DNA of 64,000 nt from Thiobacillus denitrificans ATCC 25259 (GTDB taxonomy: Bacteria; Pseudomonadota; Gammaproteobacteria; Burkholderiales; Thiobacillaceae), in contig NC_007404.1 in the NCBI RefSeq assembly GCF_000012745.1, forward strand, positions 434,001 through 498,000. The letters are read 5' to 3'. Under the pieces are notes generated by a model. That model was not told where the DNA came from and did no database searches. It worked only from the letters and a program-made list of their open reading frames with translations. The first letter of the stretch is position 1. Every line of letters begins with the position of its first letter. Shown here in pieces: positions 10,965 to 19,877 of the stretch. Made by a program: the position numbers and the translations under genes.

Positions 10965-11318
10965 ATGAACACCAAGCAATCACGGATTCGCAGAGCGCGC
11001 AAAACCCGCGCCAAGATCGCGGCCGTCAAGGCGATTCGCCTGGCGATTCACCGCACCAACAGCCATATCTACGCGCAGATCATTTCGGCGGATGGCGGCA
11101 CGGTGATGGCCAGCGCCTCGTCGAACGACAAGGACTTGCGCGGCCAGCTCGCCAACGGCGGGACGACGGCCGCGGCCGCCGCCGTCGGCAAGCGCCTCGC
11201 GGAAAAGGCGAAGGGCTTGGGTATCGAAAAAGTGGCTTTCGACCGCGCCGGCTTCAAGTTCCACGGGCGTGTCAAAGCCCTGGCTGAAGCGGCCCGCGAA
11301 GGCGGTTTGGCATTTTAA
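10965..11318 (+). CDS. rplR: 50S ribosomal protein L18
   Basis: L18 binds 5S rRNA together with L5. The 117-residue product has the basic N-terminus, then [17 protein letters not shown] and [20 protein letters not shown]. It lies 17 bp after rplF and 15 bp before rpsE. Confidence 0.98.
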   Translation: MNTKQSRIRRARKTRAKIAAVKAIRLAIHRTNSHIYAQIISADGGTVMASASSNDKDLRGQLANGGTTAAAAAVGKRLAEKAKGLGIEKVAFDRAGFKFHGRVKALAEAAREGGLAF

Positions 11319-11333
11319 CGAGGCAGAATCAAG

Positions 11334-11849
11334 ATGGCCCGTACAGCACCTACCAGTAACGAAGAGCGCGGCGACGGCTTGCGCGAGAAGATGATTTCGG
11401 TCAACCGCGTCACCAAAGTGGTGAAGGGCGGCCGGATCATGGGTTTTGCCGCGCTGACCGTGGTCGGCGACGGGGACGGCGGAATCGGCATGGGCAAGGG
11501 CAAGTCCCGCGAGGTGCCGGTTGCCGTGCAGAAGGCCATGGAAGAGGCACGTCGCAAGCTGGTCAAGATCAGCCTGAAGAACGGCACTTTCCACCATACG
11601 GTGGTGGGCCAGCATGGCGCCTCGCGCGTGCTGATCCAGCCGGCATCCGAAGGTACCGGCATCATCGCCGGTGGCGCGATGCGCGCGGTGTTCGAGGTCA
11701 TGGGCGTGCAAAACGTCTTGGCCAAGTGTCTCGGTTCGACCAATCCTTACAACGTCGTGCGCGCGACGATCGATGGTTTGATGAAAATGTCGACGCCGTC
11801 CGAGATCGCCGCGAAGCGCGGCAAGTCGGTCGAAGACATCACGGGGTAA
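11334..11849 (+). CDS. rpsE: 30S ribosomal protein S5
   Basis: S5 takes part in mRNA unwinding and decoding fidelity. The 171-residue product has the double-stranded RNA-binding domain with [20 protein letters not shown], then the C-terminal domain with [18 protein letters not shown]. It lies 15 bp after rplR and 3 bp before rpmD. Confidence 0.98.
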   Translation: MARTAPTSNEERGDGLREKMISVNRVTKVVKGGRIMGFAALTVVGDGDGGIGMGKGKSREVPVAVQKAMEEARRKLVKISLKNGTFHHTVVGQHGASRVLIQPASEGTGIIAGGAMRAVFEVMGVQNVLAKCLGSTNPYNVVRATIDGLMKMSTPSEIAAKRGKSVEDITG

Positions 11850-11852
11850 GCC

Positions 11853-12038
11853 ATGAGCGAGCAGAAGAAAATCAAGGTCACGCTGGTCAAGAGCCTGATC
11901 GGCACCAAGGCGCCCCATCGCGCCTGCGTGCGCGGGCTTGGCCTGCGTCGGATGCACCATACGGTCGAGGTGCTCGATACGCCCGAGAACCGCGGCATGA
12001 TTACCAAGGTCGCCTATCTGGTGAAGTGCGAGGCTTAA
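11853..12038 (+). CDS. rpmD: 50S ribosomal protein L30
   Basis: L30 is a small surface protein of the 50S subunit. The 61-residue product shows the family pattern [18 protein letters not shown] then [23 protein letters not shown]. It lies 3 bp after rpsE, and its stop is directly followed by the rplO start codon. Confidence 0.97.
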
Positions 12039-12473
12039 ATGGAACTGAACAACATTAAACCGGCCGACGGTGCCAAGAAAGACAAGCGTCGCGTCGGACG
12101 CGGCATCGGCTCGGGCCTCGGCAAGACCGCGGGTCGCGGTCACAAGGGTCAGAAGTCCCGTGCCGGTGGCTTCCACAAGGTCGGCTTCGAAGGCGGTCAG
12201 ATGCCGATGCATCGCCGGCTGCCCAAGCGCGGCTTCGTCTCCCTGACCAAGGGGGATACGGCGCGCGTTCGTTTGTCGGATCTGGCCGGCGTCGGCGTCG
12301 CCGAAATCGATTTGCTGGTATTGAAGCAGGCGGGTGTCGTGAGCGGCGCTGCGAAAGCTGCGAAGGTCTATCTCGCGGGTGAGCTCGGCAAGGCGATCAA
12401 GCTGAGCGGTGTCGCGGTGACCAAGGGTGCGCGTGCGGCCATCGAAGCGGCCGGCGGCAGCGTCGCCGAGTAA
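12039..12473 (+). CDS. rplO: 50S ribosomal protein L15
   Basis: L15 is a late-assembling 50S protein. The 144-residue product has the glycine-rich N-terminus [22 protein letters not shown] and the conserved [15 protein letters not shown]. It begins immediately after rpmD and is followed after 18 bp by secY. Confidence 0.98.
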   Translation: MELNNIKPADGAKKDKRRVGRGIGSGLGKTAGRGHKGQKSRAGGFHKVGFEGGQMPMHRRLPKRGFVSLTKGDTARVRLSDLAGVGVAEIDLLVLKQAGVVSGAAKAAKVYLAGELGKAIKLSGVAVTKGARAAIEAAGGSVAE

Positions 12474-12491
12474 GCGAGCGAGGATCGCGCG

Positions 12492-13805
12492 GTGGCAACG
12501 CCCAAGACAGGCCTGAACAAATTCGGCGATCTCAAACGTCGCCTGCTGTTCCTGCTCGGCGCACTGATCGTCTACCGTATCGGGACCTTCATCCCGGTTC
12601 CGGGTATCGATCCCCTCGTGCTCGACCAGCTGTTCAAGTCGCAGCAAGGCGGCATCCTGGGCATGTTCAACATGTTCTCGGGTGGCGCGCTTTCCCGTTT
12701 CAGCGTCTTCGCGCTCGGGATCATGCCGTATATCTCGGCGTCGATCATCGTGCAGCTCATGACGACGGTCTCGCCGCAGTTGGAGGCCTTGAAGAAGGAA
12801 GGCGAGGCCGGGCGGCGCAAGATCACGCAGTACACGCGCTACGGGACGCTGTTCCTTGCGGTATTCCAGGCGCTGGGGATTGCGATCGCGCTGGAAGCGC
12901 AGGCTGGGCTCGTGCTCGACCCGGGAATGGCCTTCCGTCTGATCACGGTCGTGACGCTGACCGCCGGCACGATGTTCCTGATGTGGCTCGGCGAGCAGAT
13001 CACCGAACGCGGCCTCGGCAACGGCATTTCGATCATCATCTTCGCCGGTATCGCTGCCGGGCTTCCGTCCGCGATCGGCGGCACGCTCGAGCTGACTCGC
13101 ACCGGCGCGTTCTCGATTCCGCTGGTGCTGATGCTGTTCGTCGGCGTGCTGCTCGTTACCGCCCTCGTGGTGTTCGTCGAACGCGGGCAGCGCAAAATCC
13201 TGGTCAACTATGCCAAGCGGCAGGTCGGCAAGATGGTCGTGGGCGGGCAGAGCTCGCACCTGCCGCTGAAGCTGAACATGGCCGGCGTGATTCCGCCGAT
13301 CTTCGCGTCGAGCATCATCCTGTTCCCCGCGACCCTGGCCGGGTGGTTCGGCAGCGGCGAGAACATGGGATGGCTGAAGGATGTCGGGGCGACGTTGTCG
13401 CCCGGGCAGCCCGTATACGTGCTGTTGTACGCGCTCGCGATCATCTTCTTCTGCTTTTTCTATACGGCGCTCGTGTTCAATCCCAAGGAAACGGCGGACA
13501 ACCTCAAGAAGAGCGGCGCGTTCGTGCCGGGAATCCGGCCCGGTGACCAGACCGCGCGCTACATCGACAAGATTCTGACGCGGCTGACCTTGGTCGGTGC
13601 GATTTACATCACGCTCGTCTGCCTGCTGCCCGAGTTTCTGATCCTGAAATGGAACGTCCCCTTCTATTTCGGCGGCACGTCCCTGCTGATCATCGTGGTG
13701 GTGACGATGGACTTCATGGCGCAGGTCCAGGCCTACGTGATGTCGCACCAGTACGAAGGACTGCTCAAGAAGGCGAATTTCAAGAACGGTCTGGTGGGGC
13801 GGTGA
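12492..13805 (+). CDS. secY: Preprotein translocase subunit SecY
   Basis: SecY is the channel subunit of the SecYEG translocon in the inner membrane. The 437-residue product has about ten hydrophobic segments, the early stretch [13 protein letters not shown], and the plug and pore region followed by [23 protein letters not shown] at 12492 is taken as start because a GCGAGGA site lies just before it and the protein length matches the family. Its stop overlaps the infA start (TGATG). Confidence 0.97.
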   Translation: MATPKTGLNKFGDLKRRLLFLLGALIVYRIGTFIPVPGIDPLVLDQLFKSQQGGILGMFNMFSGGALSRFSVFALGIMPYISASIIVQLMTTVSPQLEALKKEGEAGRRKITQYTRYGTLFLAVFQALGIAIALEAQAGLVLDPGMAFRLITVVTLTAGTMFLMWLGEQITERGLGNGISIIIFAGIAAGLPSAIGGTLELTRTGAFSIPLVLMLFVGVLLVTALVVFVERGQRKILVNYAKRQVGKMVVGGQSSHLPLKLNMAGVIPPIFASSIILFPATLAGWFGSGENMGWLKDVGATLSPGQPVYVLLYALAIIFFCFFYTALVFNPKETADNLKKSGAFVPGIRPGDQTARYIDKILTRLTLVGAIYITLVCLLPEFLILKWNVPFYFGGTSLLIIVVVTMDFMAQVQAYVMSHQYEGLLKKANFKNGLVGR

Positions 13806-14023
13806 TGTCGAAGGAAGATGTCATTCAGATGCAGGGCGAAGTGATCGAAAACCTGCCGAACGCCACCTTTCGAGTCAAGCTGGAAAACGGACACGTGCTA
13901 CTGGGTCACATTTCGGGGAAGATGCGCATGCACTACATCCGCATCCTCCCGGGCGACAAGGTCACGGTCGAACTCACGCCGTACGACTTGACCAAGGGTC
14001 GGATCGTTTTTAGAGCCAAATGA
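13805..14023 (+). CDS. infA: Translation initiation factor IF-1
   Basis: IF-1 binds the ribosomal A site during initiation. The 72-residue product is the canonical length, begins [18 protein letters not shown], and ends [12 protein letters not shown], covering a single OB fold. Its ATG overlaps the secY stop by one base. The placement secY-infA-rpmJ is usual in betaproteobacteria. Confidence 0.97.
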   Translation: MSKEDVIQMQGEVIENLPNATFRVKLENGHVLLGHISGKMRMHYIRILPGDKVTVELTPYDLTKGRIVFRAK

Positions 14024-14028
14024 ATTTG

Positions 14029-14049
14029 ACCGGCAGCTTCGCTGCCGGT
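14029..14049 (+). other. Intercistronic stem-loop infA-rpmJ
   Basis: A perfect 9-bp stem ACCGGCAGC/GCTGCCGGT closes a TTC loop between infA and rpmJ. No T-run follows, so it is not a classic terminator. It may protect or process the mRNA. Confidence 0.5.
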
Positions 14050-14067
14050 GAGTGAACGGAGAAAACC

Positions 14068-14181
14068 ATGAGAGTGCAGGCGTCTGTCAAAAAAATGTGC
14101 CGTAAGTGCAAGGTCGTGCGCCGCAAGGGTGTCGTGCGCGTGATTTGTGACGACCCGCGTCACAAGCAGCGTCAGGGCTGA
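14068..14181 (+). CDS. rpmJ: 50S ribosomal protein L36
   Basis: L36 is the smallest 50S protein and binds zinc in its ordinary form. The 37-residue product [15 protein letters not shown] to HKQRQG carries the ligand set Cys11, Cys14, Cys27 and His32, so it is the zinc-containing type. It follows GGAG with good spacing. It completes the secY-infA-rpmJ group before the next promoter. Confidence 0.96.
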   Translation: MRVQASVKKMCRKCKVVRRKGVVRVICDDPRHKQRQG

Positions 14182-14211
14182 ACACGCTGACGCCCTCGGC
14201 CTCGAATTCGA

Positions 14212-14243
14212 GCCAACCCGAAGGCGGGTTGGCGTGTTATAAT
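14212..14243 (+). promoter_or_regulatory. Inverted repeat and candidate extended -10 promoter before rpsM
   Basis: A perfect 9-bp inverted repeat GCCAACCCG/CGGGTTGGC (14212-14220 with 14225-14233) is followed by TGT-TATAAT (TGT 14235-14237, TATAAT 14238-14243). This is a full extended -10 with no clear -35. T6 follows, so in readthrough RNA the element could also act as a weak terminator. Its position matches the alpha-operon promoter of E. coli. Confidence 0.5.
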
Positions 14244-14271
14244 TTTTTGTTTTGCGTTTGGAGCTTTGCGA

Positions 14272-14628
14272 ATGGCTCGTATTGCTGGGGTTAATATCCC
14301 GAATCACCAACACGCGGTTATTGCACTGACCGCCATTTACGGCATCGGCCGGACGACCTCCGGCAAGATCTGCGAGGCGGCGGGCATTGCCCAGACGTCG
14401 AAGATCAAAGACCTCTCCGAGGCCGAAATGGAGCGCCTGCGCGAAGGGGTGTCGAAATTCACGGTCGAGGGCGACCTGCGCCGTGAAGTCACGATGAACA
14501 TCAAGCGTCTGATGGACCTGGGCTGCTACCGCGGCTTCCGTCACCGCAAAGGTCTGCCGGTGCGCGGCCAGCGCACCCGCACCAACGCGCGCACTCGCAA
14601 GGGTCCGCGCAAGGCCATCAAAAAGTAA
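14272..14628 (+). CDS. rpsM: 30S ribosomal protein S13
   Basis: S13 is a 30S head protein forming bridges to the 50S subunit. The 118-residue product begins [16 protein letters not shown] and has the conserved [21 protein letters not shown] tail. ATG at 14272 is chosen over the in-frame TTG six bases earlier because the family N-terminus is [10 protein letters not shown]. It opens the alpha operon. Confidence 0.98.
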   Translation: MARIAGVNIPNHQHAVIALTAIYGIGRTTSGKICEAAGIAQTSKIKDLSEAEMERLREGVSKFTVEGDLRREVTMNIKRLMDLGCYRGFRHRKGLPVRGQRTRTNARTRKGPRKAIKK

Positions 14629-14637
14629 AGGTTAATC

Positions 14638-15030
14638 ATGGCGACTAAAACAGCAGCGCGTGTCCGCAAGAAGGTCAAAAAGAACGTCGCAGAAGGTATT
14701 GCGCACATCCATGCCTCGTTCAACAACACCATCGTGACGATCACCGATCGCCAGGGCAACGCCCTGTCGTGGGCGACGGCAGGCGGCGCGGGCTTCAAGG
14801 GCTCCCGCAAGTCGACGCCGTTCGCGGCCCAGGTCGCCGCGGAAAACGCCGGCAAGATGGCGCAGGAATACGGCGTCAAGAACCTGGAAGTGCGGATCAA
14901 GGGCCCCGGCCCTGGCCGCGAGTCGACGGTGCGCGCGCTGAATGCGCTCGGCTTCAAGATCGTTGCGATCTCCGATGTCACGCCGATCCCGCACAACGGT
15001 TGCCGTCCCTCCAAAAAGCGTCGTATCTAA
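14638..15030 (+). CDS. rpsK: 30S ribosomal protein S11
   Basis: S11 lies on the 30S platform near the mRNA exit. The 130-residue product has [19 protein letters not shown] and the C-terminal [17 protein letters not shown]. It lies 9 bp after rpsM and 15 bp before rpsD. Confidence 0.98.
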   Translation: MATKTAARVRKKVKKNVAEGIAHIHASFNNTIVTITDRQGNALSWATAGGAGFKGSRKSTPFAAQVAAENAGKMAQEYGVKNLEVRIKGPGPGRESTVRALNALGFKIVAISDVTPIPHNGCRPSKKRRI

Positions 15031-15045
15031 TTTCCAGGGAAAATC

Positions 15046-15675
15046 ATGGCTCGTAATCTTGATCCCAAATGTCGTCAGTGCCGCCGGGAAGGCGAGAAAC
15101 TCTTTCTGAAGGGCGAGAAGTGTTTCACTGACAAGTGTGCCATCGAGCGTCGCGCCTACGCCCCCGGGCAGCACGGCCAGAAGAGCGGTGCGCGCCTGTC
15201 GGGTTATGGCGTTCAGCTGCGTGAAAAGCAGAAGATCCGCCGCATCTACGGCGTGCTCGAAGGCCAGTTCCGCCTGACCTACAAGCGTGCGGACAGCCGC
15301 AAGGGCGTGACCGGCGAAAACCTGCTGTCGATGCTCGAATCGCGTCTCGACTCGGTGTGCTACCGCATGGGCTTCGGCGCCTCGCGCACCGAGGCACGGC
15401 AGATCGTCCGCCACAACGGCATCGTCGTGAACGGCCGTCGCGTCAATATCCCGTCGTATCAGGTACGCCCAGGCGACGTCGTCGAGGTTGCGGAAAAGTC
15501 GAAAGCGCAATTGCGCATCAAGGCGGCCGCCGATGCGACCGCGACGCGCGGCTATCCGGAATGGATCGAAGTCGACGCGAAGGCGCTCAAGGGGACTTAC
15601 AAGGCACACCCGCAGCGTTCGGAACTGCCGTCGACCATCAACGAGTCGCTGGTCGTCGAACTGTACTCCAAATAA
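15046..15675 (+). CDS. rpsD: 30S ribosomal protein S4, zinc-binding type
   Basis: S4 nucleates 30S assembly and in E. coli represses the alpha operon. The 209-residue product has the S4 RNA-binding domain ([32 protein letters not shown]). Its N-terminus carries four cysteines at positions 9, 12, 26 and 31 in the spacing of the zinc form known from Thermus. The E. coli and Burkholderia types, as I recall them, lack this set. It sits in the usual alpha-operon place before rpoA. Confidence 0.97.
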   Translation: MARNLDPKCRQCRREGEKLFLKGEKCFTDKCAIERRAYAPGQHGQKSGARLSGYGVQLREKQKIRRIYGVLEGQFRLTYKRADSRKGVTGENLLSMLESRLDSVCYRMGFGASRTEARQIVRHNGIVVNGRRVNIPSYQVRPGDVVEVAEKSKAQLRIKAAADATATRGYPEWIEVDAKALKGTYKAHPQRSELPSTINESLVVELYSK

Positions 15676-15680
15676 GCTGG

Positions 15681-15697
15681 CCGGTCGGATCGACCGG
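15681..15697 (+). other. Stem-loop between rpsD and rpoA
   Basis: CCGGTCG (15681-15687) and CGACCGG (15691-15697) form a perfect 7-bp stem with loop GAT in the 42-bp rpsD-rpoA gap. No T-run follows. It may be a processing or translation-control element. Confidence 0.45.
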
Positions 15698-15717
15698 GTC
15701 TTAAGGAAACGCACTTT

Positions 15718-16698
15718 ATGCAAAGCGCCACGGAATTTCTCAAGCCGCGTATCGTGGAGGTCGACCGTGCCTCCCCTCTGCACGCCAAGGTCATCATGGA
15801 GCCTTTCGAGCGCGGCTATGGCCATACGCTCGGCAACGCGCTGCGTCGCATCTTGTTGTCTTCCATGGTGGGTTATGCGCCGACCGAGGTCGCGATCAGC
15901 GGCGTCGTTCACGAATATTCGACGATCGAGGGCGTGCAGGAGGATGTCGTCGACATCCTGCTGAATCTCAAGGGCATCGCGTTCAAGATGCATGGCAAGG
16001 CGGAAGCGATCCTCAAGGTCTCCAAGAGTGGCGAAGGCGTCGTCACCGCGGGTGACATCGAGGTTGGCCACGACATCGAGGTGTTGAACCCGGACCACGT
16101 CATCGCGCACCTGACCAAGGGCGGCAAGCTCGACATGGAAATCAAGATCGAGGCTGGCCGCGGCTATCAGCCGGCGACCGCGCGCAAGGTGTCGGAAGAG
16201 ACGCGCGCTGTCGGCTCGATTCTGGTCGACGCCTCGTTCAGCCCGGTGCGCCGCGTCGCCTATGCCGTCGAAAGCGCACGCGTCGAGCAGCGTACCGACC
16301 TCGACCGTCTCGTAATCGACATCGAAACCAACGGCGTCGTCGAGCCGGAGGAAGCGGTGCGCACGGCCGCGCGTATTCTGGTGAGCCAGCTGTCCGTGTT
16401 CGCCGACCTCGAGGGCACGCCGGCCGAGTCCGAGTCGCCGCGTTCGCCGCAGGTCGACCCGCTGCTGCTCCGCCCGGTCGACGATCTCGAACTGACCGTG
16501 CGTTCGGCCAACTGTCTGAAGGCCGAGAACATCTATTTCATCGGCGACCTGATCCAGCGTTCCGAAACCGAGCTCCTGCGCACGCCCAACCTCGGCCGCA
16601 AGTCGCTCAACGAGATCAAGGATGTGCTCGCGTCGAAGGGTCTGTCGCTCGGCATGAAGCTCGAAAACTGGCCGCCGGCGGGGCTCGAGCGTCCCTGA
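15718..16698 (+). CDS. rpoA: RNA polymerase alpha subunit
   Basis: The alpha subunit assembles RNA polymerase through its N-terminal domain and contacts UP elements and activators through its C-terminal domain. The 326-residue product has the dimerisation stretch [18 protein letters not shown]. Its C-terminal domain has [17 protein letters not shown] and [13 protein letters not shown], with the arginine equivalent to E. coli R265. It lies between rpsD and rplQ as in most proteobacteria, with AAGGA upstream. Confidence 0.98.
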   Translation: MQSATEFLKPRIVEVDRASPLHAKVIMEPFERGYGHTLGNALRRILLSSMVGYAPTEVAISGVVHEYSTIEGVQEDVVDILLNLKGIAFKMHGKAEAILKVSKSGEGVVTAGDIEVGHDIEVLNPDHVIAHLTKGGKLDMEIKIEAGRGYQPATARKVSEETRAVGSILVDASFSPVRRVAYAVESARVEQRTDLDRLVIDIETNGVVEPEEAVRTAARILVSQLSVFADLEGTPAESESPRSPQVDPLLLRPVDDLELTVRSANCLKAENIYFIGDLIQRSETELLRTPNLGRKSLNEIKDVLASKGLSLGMKLENWPPAGLERP

Positions 16699-16729
16699 TT
16701 CATCAACTTCAAACCAAGAATAAAGCGCG

Positions 16730-16749
16730 GGTCGCCGTGGCAGGCGACC
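16730..16749 (+). other. Stem-loop between rpoA and rplQ
   Basis: GGTCGCC (16730-16736) and GGCGACC (16743-16749) form a perfect 7-bp stem with a 6-nt loop in the 83-bp gap. There is no T-run, so rplQ is probably still cotranscribed with rpoA. Confidence 0.45.
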
Positions 16750-16781
16750 TTGCCCAAGAATACTGACCGAAAGGAACCGCC

Positions 16782-17171
16782 ATGCGTCACCGTCAATCCA
16801 ACCGCAAGCTCAACCGCACCACGAGCCACCGTTTGGCCATGTTCCGCAACATGACCAACTCGCTGTTGAAGCATGAAGTCATCAAGACCACCCTGCCCAA
16901 GGCGAAGGACCTGCGTCGTTTCGTCGAGCCGCTGATCACGCTCGGCAAGGAGTCGACCGTCGCCAACCAGCGCCTCGCTTTCGACCGTCTGCGCGACCGC
17001 GAGATGGTGGTCAAGCTTTTCGGTGAACTCGGTCCCCGCTACCAGGCGCGGCCCGGTGGCTATCTGCGCATCCTGAAGTACGGTTTTCGCAAAGGCGACA
17101 ATGCGCCGATGGCGCTGGTCGAGCTCGTCGACCGTCCCGAGAGCGACGCGGCCCCGGTCGACGCCGAGTAA
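16782..17171 (+). CDS. rplQ: 50S ribosomal protein L17
   Basis: L17 lies near the tunnel exit. The 129-residue product begins [17 protein letters not shown] and has [28 protein letters not shown] precedes the start. It is the last gene of the alpha operon, followed within 20 bp by a strong terminator. Confidence 0.98.
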   Translation: MRHRQSNRKLNRTTSHRLAMFRNMTNSLLKHEVIKTTLPKAKDLRRFVEPLITLGKESTVANQRLAFDRLRDREMVVKLFGELGPRYQARPGGYLRILKYGFRKGDNAPMALVELVDRPESDAAPVDAE

Positions 17172-17188
17172 GACCGGCGAACGCCAAG

Positions 17189-17219
17189 AAAAAAAAGCCG
17201 GTTAATCCGGCTTTTTTTA
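17189..17219 (+). terminator. Rho-independent terminator of the ribosomal protein superoperon
   Basis: A stem AAAAAAGCCGG/CCGGCTTTTTT closes a TTAAT loop and ends in seven T residues. The A-tract on the 5' side would let it work in both directions. Confidence 0.9.
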
Positions 17220-17306
17220 CGCGCAGATGCGGGGGTCTCGGGCCGGGGAGGTTGCCGCCCGCGCGCCGTCTCGGCATAGTCGTGGCTTTCATCGCGGGAG
17301 TCGAGC

Positions 17307-18035
17307 GTGATCGTTCTCTTCACCGATTTTGGCAGCCGGGACCCTTACGTCGGGCAGCTCAAGGCGCGTCTCGTCGAGCGTGCACCCGGGCATCCGGTCC
17401 TCGATCTGCTGCACGAGGTACCTGACTTCAACGCTCACGCCGGGGCGCATCTGCTGGCTGCGCTCGCCCCGAACTTTCCGTCCGGAAGCGTCTTTCTGGC
17501 CGTCGTCGATCCCGGTGTTGGCACGCCGCGCGGCGCGGTCGTCGTCCAGGCGGGCGGGCGCTGGTTCGTCGGGCCGGACAATGGCTTGACGTCGGTCGTC
17601 GCGGCGCGTCAGGCCGACACAAGGGTGTGGCGTATCGTCTGGCGGCCCGAAGCGCTGGCGCCGACTTTCCACGGGCGTGATCTGTTCGCGCCAATCGCAG
17701 CCGACATCGCCCGCGGCGAATTCCCCGCCTCGAAACTGGAGGAAGTCGACGCGCTTGCGGTCGAGTTCGACGCCGGCGATCTTGCGCGCGTCGTCTATAT
17801 CGACCACTACGGCAACGCCTGGACCGGGCTGCGTTCCGTCCCGAGCGACGCGCGGGTATCGGCCGCGGGCGGCGTTTTCCGACACGGCGCAAGCTTCGGC
17901 GACGTCGCGAAAGGCGAGGGGCTGTGGCTAATGAACAGCGTCGGCCTGCTCGAACTCGCGGTCAACCGCGGAAGCGCCGCGGCCGTCTACGGCCTCGAGG
18001 TCGGCGACCCGGTGCGCGTGCAGCGGCCGAACTGA
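17307..18035 (+). CDS. SAM hydroxide adenosyltransferase-like protein (DUF62)
   Basis: This family includes chlorinase/fluorinase relatives; ordinary bacterial members hydrolyse S-adenosylmethionine to adenosine and methionine. The 242-residue product shows the family signatures FTDFGSRDPYVGQLK at the N-terminus, VDPGVGT near residue 70 and GPDNGL near residue 90. The start is a GTG after GGGAG. It stands alone after the rplQ terminator and converges with the glycerate kinase gene. The cellular role of the housekeeping members is poorly known. Confidence 0.85.
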   Translation: MIVLFTDFGSRDPYVGQLKARLVERAPGHPVLDLLHEVPDFNAHAGAHLLAALAPNFPSGSVFLAVVDPGVGTPRGAVVVQAGGRWFVGPDNGLTSVVAARQADTRVWRIVWRPEALAPTFHGRDLFAPIAADIARGEFPASKLEEVDALAVEFDAGDLARVVYIDHYGNAWTGLRSVPSDARVSAAGGVFRHGASFGDVAKGEGLWLMNSVGLLELAVNRGSAAAVYGLEVGDPVRVQRPN

Positions 18036-18111
18036 CCGAGGCGAGACTCTGACCAGGGCAAACGTTCGCCGTCGTCCTGGCTGGGCGGAGAGGCGGCCGG
18101 ACTCAGCGCGG

Positions 18112-19374
18112 CTAGACCCCGAGCAGCACCGCGCGGTAGTCGTTGACGTTGGTGCGGGTCGGGCCGGTGACGACGAGGTCGCCGAGCGCGGAAAAAAAGC
18201 CGTAACTGTCCTGCGCCGCGAGGCAGGCATGCGGATCGAGTCCTTGAGCGCGGGCGCGCGCCATCGTGTCCGGAAAGAGCAACGCGCCGGCGTTGTCCTC
18301 GCTGCCGTCGACGCCGTCGGTGTCGGCGGCGATGGCGGCGACCGGGGCGTGATCGAAGGCCGTCGCGAGGGCGAGCAGAAATTCGGTGTTGCGGCCGCCG
18401 TGGCCTGCATGGCGGGCGAGACGCACGGTCGTTTCGCCACCCGAAATCAGCGCGAGGGGACCGCGCGCCCGCAGCGTACGGACGAGCGCGGCGTGCTGCT
18501 TCGCGACGGTTCGTGCGTCGCCGCTGACCCGGTCGGATAGCAGCACGACGCGGATTCCCTGGCCCTCTAAGTAGTCGGCGGCGGCCTGCAGGCTACGGCC
18601 GGCGCTCGCGATCACGCGATTGTCCACGCGCGTGAAGCAGGGGTCGCCGGGTTTTGGCGTGTCCTCGATGCTGCCCGCCGCGCAGGCGTCGAGGTGGCGT
18701 TGCACGGACGGCGGTGCGGCGACCTCGAAACGTCGCAAAGCGTCGAGTGCGTCAGCGCACGTCGTCGAATCGGGCGCGCACGGCCCCGACGCGATGTGCG
18801 TCGGATCGTCGCCGACGACGTCCGAGACGATCAGCGCGAGCACCTGCGCGCCCGCTGCCGCCCGGGCGAGGCGTCCCCCGGACAGCCGCGTCAGGTGCTT
18901 GCGCACCGTGTTGATCTCCTGGATCGTCGCGCCGGCGCCGAGCAGCGCCTTGGTGAGCTGACGCAATTCCTTCAGCGTCACGCCGTCGACGGGCGCGGCG
19001 AGCAGACTCGACCCCCCGCCTGAGATCAGGGCAAGCAGCAGATCGTCCGCGCCGAGTTCCCCCGCCATTTCAAGCATGCGCAGGGCTGCGGCTTCGCCGC
19101 GGCTGTCGGGCAGGGGATGGCTGGCCTCGACGACTTCGATGCGCGTCGTCGCGCAGCCATGCGCGTAGCGGGTCACGACCAGCCCCGAGAGCGCCGCGTC
19201 GGCGGGCCAGCTGGCTTCGACGGCCGCCGCCATCGCCGCCGCGGCCTTGCCGCCCCCGAGGACGAGGGTCCGGCCCCGCGGCGGCTGCGGCAGATGAGCC
19301 GGGAGCACGGCCGCGGGCGCCGCGGCGGCGACGGCGGCCCGAAAGGAGCCGAGCAGGAGTTCGCGTGGATTCAC
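18112..19374 (-). CDS. Glycerate 2-kinase (GckA/TtuD family)
   Basis: Glycerate kinases of this MOFRL-domain family phosphorylate D-glycerate to 2-phosphoglycerate in glyoxylate, serine or tartrate use. The 420-residue product has LVLGGGKAAAAMA, the loop LISGGGSSLLAAP, the segment INTVRKHLTRLSGGRLA, SDVVGDDPTHIASGP, and the C-terminal GGETTVR and ADTDGVDGSEDNAGA. GTG at 19374 is chosen because family similarity begins at VNPRELLLGSF; the frame upstream is arginine-rich and unlike the family. It converges with the DUF62 gene. Confidence 0.88.
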   Translation of the reverse strand: MNPRELLLGSFRAAVAAAAPAAVLPAHLPQPPRGRTLVLGGGKAAAAMAAAVEASWPADAALSGLVVTRYAHGCATTRIEVVEASHPLPDSRGEAAALRMLEMAGELGADDLLLALISGGGSSLLAAPVDGVTLKELRQLTKALLGAGATIQEINTVRKHLTRLSGGRLARAAAGAQVLALIVSDVVGDDPTHIASGPCAPDSTTCADALDALRRFEVAAPPSVQRHLDACAAGSIEDTPKPGDPCFTRVDNRVIASAGRSLQAAADYLEGQGIRVVLLSDRVSGDARTVAKQHAALVRTLRARGPLALISGGETTVRLARHAGHGGRNTEFLLALATAFDHAPVAAIAADTDGVDGSEDNAGALLFPDTMARARAQGLDPHACLAAQDSYGFFSALGDLVVTGPTRTNVNDYRAVLLGV

Positions 19375-19462
19375 CGGACCGCGCAACGGGCGAGCGCGAA
19401 GTCGCCTGCACCGGCGGCGGGAGGGCGGCCTCGGCGCGTTCGCGCCCGGCGGTTGCAGCGGT

Positions 19463-19762
19463 TCAGTTCGCCGCTTCCCGCGCCTTGTTGACGGCCTCTC
19501 TTGCCGCCTCGACCGTGACGTCGGCGGCTTCGCCGGCGGTGTCACGGGAAGCGCGTCCCGCGGCTGAGCCCGCGTCGACCGCGACATCGGCTGCGGCTTC
19601 TGCCGCAGCGGCGGCCGAACGTGCTGCTACGGCCGCCGAATCGGCTGCCGCGCGCGCGGCCTCTCGGGCCTGCTCCAGGGCCGGCGCCGTGGCGTCTTCG
19701 GTTTTTTCACACGCGCCGAGCGCGAGGGCAGCGAATAGTGCGACGGGAAGTGTTGACCGCAT
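19463..19762 (-). CDS. Small alanine-rich lipoprotein
   Basis: The 99-residue product has a signal sequence MRSTLPVALFAALALGAC with a lipobox (LGAC, lipidated Cys18). The rest is rich in alanine, with acidic and basic residues in a helical pattern such as AAADSAAVAARSAAAAAEA. It resembles the small Ala-rich outer membrane lipoproteins (Lpp-like) in composition only. It lies 88 bp downstream of the glycerate kinase start on the same strand. The function is not known to me. Confidence 0.7.
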   Translation of the reverse strand: MRSTLPVALFAALALGACEKTEDATAPALEQAREAARAAADSAAVAARSAAAAAEAAADVAVDAGSAAGRASRDTAGEAADVTVEAAREAVNKAREAAN

Positions 19763-19877
19763 GGTAGAGCTCCCTTCAGTCGGATGGAAAATGATGCGGG
19801 GCCGCGACGCACGGAGCTTTTATTCATAGCGGGTACGGCCGCCTAAAACAAGCGCTCGCGAGGCTGCTGGCGGCGTG

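Noticed and set aside
10980-13748. 922-codon open frame on the minus strand across rplR to secY
   Set aside because: It runs antisense to six recognised genes and is a GC-skew shadow.
14212-14249. Reading the rpmJ-rpsM hairpin purely as a Rho-independent terminator
   Set aside because: The T-run begins nine bases after the stem and is preceded by a perfect TATAAT with TG extension, so a promoter is at least as likely.
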